Assembly (NCBI GenBank): GCA_028023455.1 | Contig: JAQFVV010006293.1 | Span: 2,491,844 to 2,555,843 of the forward strand | Origin: Epiperipatus broadwayi | Taxonomy: Eukaryota; Onychophora; Udeonychophora; Euonychophora; Peripatidae | Length of the DNA stretch: 64,000 bases | Reading direction: 5' to 3' | Shown: positions 57,289 to 64,000 of the stretch, in pieces | Layout of the letters: each line of letters begins with the position of its first letter | Numbering within the stretch: position 1 is the first letter of the stretch | Position numbers and translations under genes: made by a program | The notes under the pieces: model-generated | Seen by the model: only the letters and a program-made list of their open reading frames with translations | The model's database searches: none | What the model was told of the DNA's origin: nothing

Positions 57289-57586
57289 ATCACTAGATGG
57301 AGCTTACCAATAGCTCAAATCAAGTTTTATTTTATAAGTGCCGAAAGAGAAAGAATTCAAAATCTCTATCGTAAATCCCTATCTCCAGACCAATTGTTTT
57401 CGAGCTTGTGGCTCACCTCAGTGGAGCGCTGGAACTCTAGAAACTACATCTCACTGAGGTGAGCCACAAGCTTGAAATCAATTGATCTGGAGATAGGGAT
57501 TTACGATAGAGATTTTGAATTCTTTCTCTTTCGGCACTTATAAAATAAAGCTTGATTTGAGCTATTGGTAAGCTCCATCTAGTGAT
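57289..57586. mobile_element. Fold-back element with two 135-bp arms
   Basis: The left arm (57,289-57,423) and right arm (57,452-57,586) are reverse complements with about four mismatches, separated by 28 bases. The ends are ATCACTAGATGGAGCTTACC and its complement. High arm identity suggests a recent origin. It has no coding capacity, as in a MITE. It lies 66 bp upstream of the exon B acceptor in the transcribed gene. Confidence 0.8.
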
Positions 57587-59246
57587 CATAAAATGCAACT
57601 TAAAAGCAAGTTACGAAATTTATGAGTTGTTTTAATTATTACATATATATATATACTAGAAACCATTAATATATATTTTCCGAGTGATAACATGACTGAA
57701 AGCTACTCATATGTATAAAGCTATATACATGCAAAAAATAGAATGGTCCATTCTTTTCTTTTGTATTCTTAATTTCATTTAAATTTCATACACATTTAGC
57801 TATGTTTATTTAATATTTTCCAATACATATATATTTATATATTACAAAAGAATTAATTTACTTCATTGAAAAAGAAATTAATTAAATAATTTTTAAAAAA
57901 TAATATAAAAGTTTGTTTAATATCATTAATTTTATTACAAAAGTTAAGCTTATTAAATATTAGGAATTTATAATTTAGTTTTCACAGAATGTCACCATTC
58001 TAGTCTAAGTTTTCTAAAGTTCATCTTAAAAAGGCAATCCACAATTGATGTAAATATATTCCATTAAAAGATGATTGGAATGCAAACTAGATATTTTCCA
58101 AGTGCTATCACAAATACTGATTTTGCTTTATTCATGGATAAACTTTATACAAATTTACAATAGATCCTTAAAGGCATATTAAAAATATGAGTCCAATTGG
58201 TATATATTTCAAAGATTTTTGATATTTCACTTGCAAAATTTAAATCATGAATAATGCATGTGTTCATTACACTGCATTTTATTTCCAGTTTGCAATTCCT
58301 TCAAGATGAAATGGGATCGCATTACAAAATCTGACTAAAGATTTGCAGATCAAATTTCTAAATAATTATATCAAATTTATGAACCAGCAAAAATAATTAA
58401 CATTTCAACTTGGAGCCTTTATCTGACCATTAATCAAAGTCCTATTGTTTAGACAATGTATATTTATTGAAATTAAAACTAACATAAACATAGATTGTAT
58501 ATATTTAAAATATATATTCATTTTATAGAATATTATTGCTTTTAAGTGTCTCTAAATATTTAGGCTTTCTATATCTCCTTAGATGGAGATGTTTTTTCAG
58601 ACTATGGCTTCAATTGTTTGATCTATTGACATTATATATAACTAAATATCAGCTCTCATAAAACATCCAAAATATGACAATTTCTGCCTTAGAATTTTTA
58701 TCTCCAACAAACACTGAACTGAATTTCTCCAAGAAAAGCTAATTAGTTTTCTCTAATAATAATCTTCTTTCTTTCATTTGTATAACAATTATACATCAAC
58801 AATGAAAAGATAAGCTGCATAGAGAATTTGAATTTTCATCTTGAAAATATTCAGATAATATTTATAATAAAAAAAAAAATGTATATAGCATATCCTGATA
58901 TGTTTAAAATGATTCTGATTGAATTTTTAAAAAACAGCAATATACACTTTTAAAAACAATTCTAATTTATTTATTAAAAAATAACTAATTCAAGAACTGT
59001 GTATTGTCCAGTAGAAAGAAAACAATTTAGCATAAACAATTAATGGCCTTTTCAAATCATTCAGAGAAAAGACTAACATTAATTGATCTTTATTATCTAT
59101 TTTAATCTTTAAGACAAGACCTAACTTTAATCTTTAAAATTACATTAATCATTATATCCACCTGAAGGTTAGTGATAACGGTATATTAGATGTTAAATGT
59201 ATAGAAAATTTTAAACCTTATTTAAGCTTTTAAAATACAAATAACT
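57587..59246. other. AT-rich intron sequence, nothing recognised
   Basis: No exon, RNA or repeat seen. Confidence 0.5.
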
Positions 59247-59465
59247 TGTTGGTAATAACACTCAAATAGACAACACAGGTTAATAATTACATCACATTTC
59301 AAGTAGTATTATTCACCACTCTTCTTCAGGTGTGCTGGCTTTACTAGTGACAATAATTACTAACCTGTATTGTCCATTGTTTGTATTTGAAAACGTTAAA
59401 TAAAGTTTAAAATTTTCTATACAATCACCATTTAATGATAGATGACGGAAATAGCCAATATATTA
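59247..59465. repeat. Inverted pair of PLE tail fragments
   Basis: 59,247-59,356 matches the PLE 3' tail in minus orientation (CAGGTTAATAATTACATCAC...CAGGTGTGCTGGCTTTACTAG). 59,357-59,465 matches an overlapping part of the same tail in plus orientation (TACTAACCTG...TTAAATAAAGTTT...GGAAATAGCC). The switch occurs around 59,357. The minus piece has the best-preserved CTGAAGA...GAAA motif of the window. Confidence 0.65.
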
Positions 59466-59500
59466 TCACATCATTATCTCCATTTTAATTTTAAAGCAGG

Positions 59501-59647
59501 ATGGCATCAGAAGAAGTGACATTACTACAGGTGAAAAATCTGAAAGTTTTGATGTGGATATTAACTTCAATTTTGTCTTTAATTTCTATAACAGTGATCT
59601 TTGGAAGTGTTTATAGGCAGCTTAATGAATCAGGAATCAAAATATGA
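59501..59647 (+). CDS. Small open frame with a membrane segment, doubtful
   Basis: An ATG frame of 48 codons with an acidic start (MASEEVTLLQ), one strongly hydrophobic stretch (MWILTSILSLISITVIFG) and a short polar tail. It is not recognised. It may be chance in T-rich sequence or a relic inside transposon debris. Confidence 0.15.
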   Translation: MASEEVTLLQVKNLKVLMWILTSILSLISITVIFGSVYRQLNESGIKI

Positions 59648-59839
59648 TAAAGATTTGATTGTGAAATTTTTAATTTGAATTAATTAAAGGCAAAAATAAA
59701 AACTTTATCTTCTTTGATTTTAGATTTTGCTAGTTCAAAAGAGAATTTACAGAATGTATTTAATGTTTGGAGTGCAACATGTAAAGACATTGGTTGAGTA
59801 ATGAATATTTAAAAAACTCAAATTTTATCAGTTAAAATC

Positions 59840-60480
59840 TTCAATAACATTTAGCTTAGACAGTTATCAATTTGGGGATGTGAACTATTTTAAATATCTT
59901 TGCACCTTTTTAAATAGAAAGAGACTTAAAGATTGAAGTGCAGTAGGGACTCCAAAGTGCTGCTGTTACTTTTAAAAGGTTAAAGACAGGGTATTTCATT
60001 AAAGTAAAATAACTATTGCAACTAAATTAACTGGATATAGAGTTATTTTATTTAATTTAGTATATGGAAATAAAACTTTCTTTTATAGAAATGGTAGAAA
60101 ATTATCAATATATTCTGTAAAATTCTAAAAATACAATGGTAAGATTAAATAAAATTAATCGTGTTCTTCAATTTAGTCGATGTGATACTATAGAGTCCCC
60201 AACTATAAATCACATCTTCATTGAAATAAATGAACAATATAAGATTTCTTAAAAAAACAGTTTGTAGTGGATAAGAGGCAGAGCCTGTTTATGTTATAGA
60301 GATTATCTTAAAGAAATTCTAAAGAAGTGCAATGTTTATTGTTTTCTTTGGAAAATTATAGCCGAAGATTAAACTCAAGGGAAAGCTACAATTAAACAAA
60401 GTATTGAAGTTTTTCAGAAAGAAAAATTTGCTGCAGAAGTTAAAGACAGCATCAGAAAAATATCAAATAAATGAAATAAT
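59840..60480 (+). pseudogene. Old LINE C-terminal remnant
   Basis: Broken frames give FGDVNYFKYLCTFLN and ATKLTGYRVILFNLVYGNKTF, which correspond to the FKYLGS... and LLYGSETW blocks after the RT core of RTE/Jockey-type LINEs. A later TINHIFIEINEQY segment resembles other LINE ends. Strongly decayed. Confidence 0.4.
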
Positions 60481-61379
60481 GAACTAGCAAGTTCTATATG
60501 TGAATGCATTTGGTTCACAAATTGCTTTGGTATAGCACTGGAAAAACTCCCCTCTCTAATGTATTATTATTATTATTTTATCTTGTCTTTTTCTCTTAGA
60601 ATTGGAATGGACTCATTCATTTGTGAGTGGCTACTGCTGGTGGTGAGCTATGATATCAGTATCTGTAAGTGTGAACGTCCTCTTCAATCAAATCTAAAAT
60701 TTCAATTGTGAAAATGTGTGTGTGGTGCTTTTCAATGATCCAATACTGGATTTTATATTCTATTTAGCTGAAAATATAATTAAAAAATATATCTTAAACT
60801 TATCCAGGAATTCTTCAATTATATATAAAAAAAACTTGCAGCCCTTTGTTGTTTGCATCCTCTCCCCTTCCCCATTACATGCTTTTACTTACAGCAATAA
60901 CTGATAAACAATATATAATATACATATATTTTTCTTTCATTATTTTTTGATAGGCTACAGCTAGTACTTTTTATAAAAAATATAAAAGTTTTACATTTTG
61001 TGAATAGGTAGTGGATTAAAGAAGCAAGTGTTGATTAGTTTTGCAGGGACTAGTTACTGCTCTAATGTTTAATGTCACAAAATCAAATCATTTTTAGCAG
61101 AAGTTTTGTTTTTATTTAATCTTTTTGATTACTTTTTTAATAATATAAAATTCCTGCCACTACTATGATCTTTAATTTCAAATATGAATCATATTGATTC
61201 ATAACTGTCATTATAAATAATCAAGCTATTTTTAAAATATAATTTTTGAGAAACATTAATAAGAAGACAAGATCCGATTTCTGCCTTTAATCCTTTTTGA
61301 ATTTTATTCATAGCAATGTTAAGAATATTTTTTCAGTTCAGTATTAGCTTAACAGTGATTCTCAAGTTTTTCAAGTGTT

Positions 61380-63310
61380 AATGCAAAACTAGAGAGACAA
61401 AAATTATTAAGAAAAACAATATTTACAGTTGATATTCCTAATCTTCAGAAACATTCTAATAAATTTAAATTAGATCTTGCAAATTGGTTTCAAGTATTAG
61501 TAGATTTTGAATATGATTCAGATTTGAATGAAATTAATATGAAAATTACTGATACACTTTTAAAAACTGCAACAAAGGTAGCTGATAGAAAAAAGCAGCC
61601 ATTGACCAATAAAATTTCTACTGAGACTAGAGAATTTATGAAGAAAAGAAAAAAATATGAAGATATATAAAAATGATGCATTAAAAAGGATTGAATATCT
61701 CGAATTTTGTAAAATGGTATGGAAAAGAGTTGAAAATGATATAAGAAAGTATAACTGTGAACTAGCAAGGAAAGCTGTAGAAGAGAAAAAAAGTCTCAAG
61801 AGTATAAAATAACATTTTGGTATTAGTAGGAAATTTATATCTGCAATAAGAAAAAAAGATAGAATAATTACTAAAAAGAGAGATAACATCATGAAATGGG
61901 TAGAAGACTTCTATCAAGAATTATATAGTAATAAAGAACAAGTACCTCCTATATCTACTGTATCTTTCGAATTGCCCAGAATTTTAAATAAAGAAGTGAG
62001 ACATGTAATTAAATTTATGAAGAAAGGAAAGGCTCCAGATAATGATGAAATTATAATTGATATATTAAAAAAAGCAGGCAAAGAAATAAATTTTTTTTTA
62101 GCAAAGTTATATATCAAATATCTAAATGATAAAGATGTACCAGATGATTGGAAGAATGCAGTATTAATATTAATATTTAAAAATTGTTATAAAGAAGATA
62201 TTAAAAATTACAAACCTATCAGCCTTTTATCAGTTTTATACAAAATTTTTACCAAGATAATTACAGATCGTCTACAGAGAACATTGGATTTCCACCAACC
62301 AAGAGAACAAGCTGGATTTAAAAGTAGTTTTAGTACAGTAGATCATATCCAGGTATTGAGAGAAGTTATAGAAAGGGCAAATGAATATGAGTTGCTATTA
62401 TGCTTTGGATTTGTAGATTATGAAAAGGCATTTGATTCTATAAATATTTCTTCAGTGATTAAAGCATTGGATCATCAAGGTATAGATCCAGGATATTGTC
62501 ATATTTTAAAGAATATTTATAAAAATGCAACAGCAACAATTAGATTACATAATGATACAAGGAAAGTTAACATTGAGAAAAGTGTAAGACAGGGTGACTC
62601 CATATTTCCAAAACTTTTTACAGCAGTGCTGCAAGAAATATTTTGTGGATTAAAATGGGAAGCTAAAGGAGTGAAAGTAAACAGAGAATGTATAATGGAT
62701 TTTCTCAAAATATGAAAATAAAGATTAAAAGAAGTTAACAGCTACAAATAACTTGGTCAGATTATTAATATAGATGGAAACATAATAGTTGAAATTAATC
62801 ATATAATTAAACTTGGTTGGAGTGCTTTTGGTAGAATTAACTTGATACTAAAAGGAAATATGCCTATGTGTTTGAAAAGGAAGGTTTTTAATGTGTTTCA
62901 CAAGTTCTTACTTATGGATCTGATACTTGGTCACTTAATAGAAGAGCAATAGAGAGACTTCAGACCACTCAAAGAAATATGGAGAGATGCATGTTGGGAG
63001 TAACAAGAAGAGATTGAAAATGCAATATATGGGTAAGAGAACAAACAGATGTTACTGACCTCATTGAAAAAATTAAAAGACTGAAGTGAAGTTGGGTTGG
63101 ACATATTGCTAAAAGAGATGATAATAGATGGATAATTGAAATTTTAAACTGGATTCCAAGAGATTGTAAAAGACCCAGAAAGAGACCACATGTGAGATGG
63201 ATGGATGAAATAAGAAAGTGTGCAGGGGGGGATGTGGAGAAGAGAAGCTAAAGATCGGAGATGGATTGAACTTGGAGAGACCATCCTGCAGTGGATTGAT
63301 AATGATGATC
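61380..63310 (+). mobile_element. 5'-truncated RTE-like LINE copy
   Basis: It starts in the linker after a missing endonuclease (RQKLLRKTIF...DLANWFQVL), continues through the RT and ends with the conserved C-terminal block: VREQTDVTDLIEKIKRLK, WSWVGHIAKRDDNRW, RPRKRPHVRWMDEIRK. Several frameshifts and stops (near 61,670, 61,810, 62,715 and 63,015) show it is dead. The order and motifs match RTE-clade elements common in arthropods. Confidence 0.82.
61891..62715 (+). CDS. RTE-like reverse transcriptase fragment
   Basis: 274 codons open: VEDFYQELYS, KAPDNDEIIIDILKKAG (RT motif 1), NYKPISLLSVLYKIFTKII (motif 2), EQAGFKSSFSTVDHIQ (motif 3), FVDYEKAFDSI with the first catalytic Asp (motif A) and VRQGDSIFPKLFTAVL (motif B). 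The frame then passes directly from CIMDF to sequence lying after motif C, so the F/YADD catalytic pair is missing, apparently by deletion near 62,705. It is inactive as a polymerase. Confidence 0.85.
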   Translation: MKWVEDFYQELYSNKEQVPPISTVSFELPRILNKEVRHVIKFMKKGKAPDNDEIIIDILKKAGKEINFFLAKLYIKYLNDKDVPDDWKNAVLILIFKNCYKEDIKNYKPISLLSVLYKIFTKIITDRLQRTLDFHQPREQAGFKSSFSTVDHIQVLREVIERANEYELLLCFGFVDYEKAFDSINISSVIKALDHQGIDPGYCHILKNIYKNATATIRLHNDTRKVNIEKSVRQGDSIFPKLFTAVLQEIFCGLKWEAKGVKVNRECIMDFLKI

Positions 63311-63693
63311 TGTATATAAATCGCCTGCTTATTTACTACTATGATTGCCCCTCCTCCCCCTAAATTTATCAATGGAATTTCCTTGAGAATTTTTAACTAG
63401 TTAAATTCATATCAAGGTTTCCTGCAATGCATAAATCTTTCACATCTTGCAATATAGTTGCATGTTAAGATCAAAGAAATTATCTAAATTAATTTTTAAT
63501 TCCATCTCTGAATTCAACATTTTACTTTGTATTTGCTCTTTCACATACTCTTATATAATTAAATGGAAAATATTTAAAAAATAAAAATCTTAAATCATAT
63601 AAAAAATATCATTAATTAAACTGCAATTAAAAAAAAAACTAATTTAAATATAAAAATGTATGCATAAAACAATATATTTCCTACATAACTTAC
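63311..63693. other. AT-rich intron sequence next to exon A
   Basis: Nothing recognised apart from a pyrimidine-rich CCCCTCCTCCCCC stretch at 63,350. Confidence 0.5.
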
Positions 63694-63802
63694 TTGCTGG
63701 TCATCTGGTACTTTTCTTACTAATATTTCAGCAGCTTTTCGAATTTCATTTTTCTCATTTTCTATTGTACATTCTCTTAAGATTGTAATTGTAGCACCTA
63801 AT
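63694..63802 (-). CDS. GTPBP2: GTPBP2-like GTPase, internal exon A (before the P-loop)
   Basis: This 109-bp exon encodes the stretch just upstream of the GTPase core of a GTPBP1/GTPBP2-family translational GTPase; it ends in residues like AEILVRKVPDDQQ, which match the conserved lead-in to the P-loop in this family. The acceptor is ATAAAG before 63802 and the donor is a consensus GTAAGT after 63694. It starts with one base of a split codon and ends in phase 0, which fits exon B. The upstream exons with the N-terminus and promoter lie right of the window. The family identity is recognition from memory; the exon edges are read directly. Confidence 0.8.
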
Positions 63803-64000
63803 CTTTATAAAATAAAAATAATATAAAATGACTTGTGTGGTACTTAAAGCAATCATAGTTAATCAATCAATCCATCAATCAAACCACTTTCTTTCTCTCT
63901 CTTCATACTTCAACTAAAAGAAAAAAAAATCTACATCAGACCTGATGATTATTAAAATTTTAAATATACATTTTCAGAATTTAAAAACAATGGAAATAAA
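63803..64000 (-). other. Start of the intron upstream of exon A
   Basis: Presumed intron. It contains a short (AATC)n-like run at about 63,859-63,882. No exon is visible. Confidence 0.5.

Larger units (their letters stand above)
57223..63693 (-). other. Intron A-B (about 6.5 kb) of the GTPBP2-like gene
   Basis: Between a GTAAGT donor and a TTTAG acceptor. It contains the 57,289-57,586 fold-back, an inverted pair of PLE tail fragments (59,247-59,465), an old LINE C-terminal remnant (about 59,700-60,480) and a truncated RTE-like LINE (about 61,380-63,310). From 57,590 to 59,240 I see nothing recognisable. Confidence 0.75.

Noticed and set aside
1-64000. CRISPR arrays, rRNA or bacterial operons
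   Set aside because: No regularly spaced repeats, rRNA segments or ribosome-binding-site-linked genes; exon structure and element types are eukaryotic.

Overview
The window is about 75-80% A+T animal DNA, most likely from an arthropod. It is almost entirely intron and transposable-element sequence around one host gene. There is no bacterial-style gene organisation. The conserved coding sequence is cut into short exons with GT/AG splice sites, and the longest open frames belong to retroelements.

Host gene: four consecutive exons of a GTPBP1/GTPBP2-family translational GTPase lie on the minus strand (63802-63694, 57222-57025, 30208-30034, 22738-22522). Their phases join exactly and they encode most of the GTPase domain (P-loop, DLAGH and NKVD motifs). 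The residues fit GTPBP2 better than GTPBP1. Introns are about 6.5, 26.8 and 7.3 kb. The 5' end lies right of the window. The 3' exons (beta-barrel domains) were not found and lie in unrecognised sequence left of 22,522 or outside. A decayed copy of the end of the fourth exon and its intron flank sits 5.4 kb away at about 16,990-17,200.

Mobile elements dominate. (1) Penelope-like elements (PLEs): one mostly complete but frameshifted copy (34,402-37,110, minus) preceded by a partial direct repeat (37,111-37,748), the pseudo-LTR layout known for PLEs; a decayed copy at 1,265-3,420 (plus); fragments at about 22,980-23,440, 26,330-26,500, 26,600-26,730 with 28,697-28,990, and 59,247-59,465. Their 3' part carries a tRNA-like module with an intron-like anticodon loop and a hammerhead-like core. 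(2) A very young Ty3/gypsy-type LTR retrotransposon (46,287-53,521) with 1.63-kb LTRs differing at only about three substitutions and a 4-bp target duplication, but with a stop in gag and a frameshift in protease. (3) An old LTR remnant (about 26,767-28,490) nested in a PLE copy. (4) A 5'-truncated RTE-like LINE (about 61,380-63,310) lacking the catalytic RT aspartates, and an older LINE tail before it. (5) Fold-back or MITE-like hairpins at 12,887-13,489, 30,708-30,835, 38,722-38,830 and 57,289-57,586. (6) A tRNA-derived SINE-like insertion at 44,943-45,054.

Two other blocks stand out: an apparent polyadenylated retroposed unit with TATA and initiator motifs (20,146-21,490) that includes 688 bases with only four C residues, and a GC-richer block (about 24,400-25,980) with a TATA/initiator pair on the minus strand. 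The elements inside the gene sit in introns, the young LTR element antisense to the gene and the best PLE copy in sense. The most distinctive candidate system is the PLE 3' module combining GIY-YIG coding sequence, tRNA-like structure and hammerhead-like motif, whose tRNA-like part also occurs outside recognisable PLE copies.
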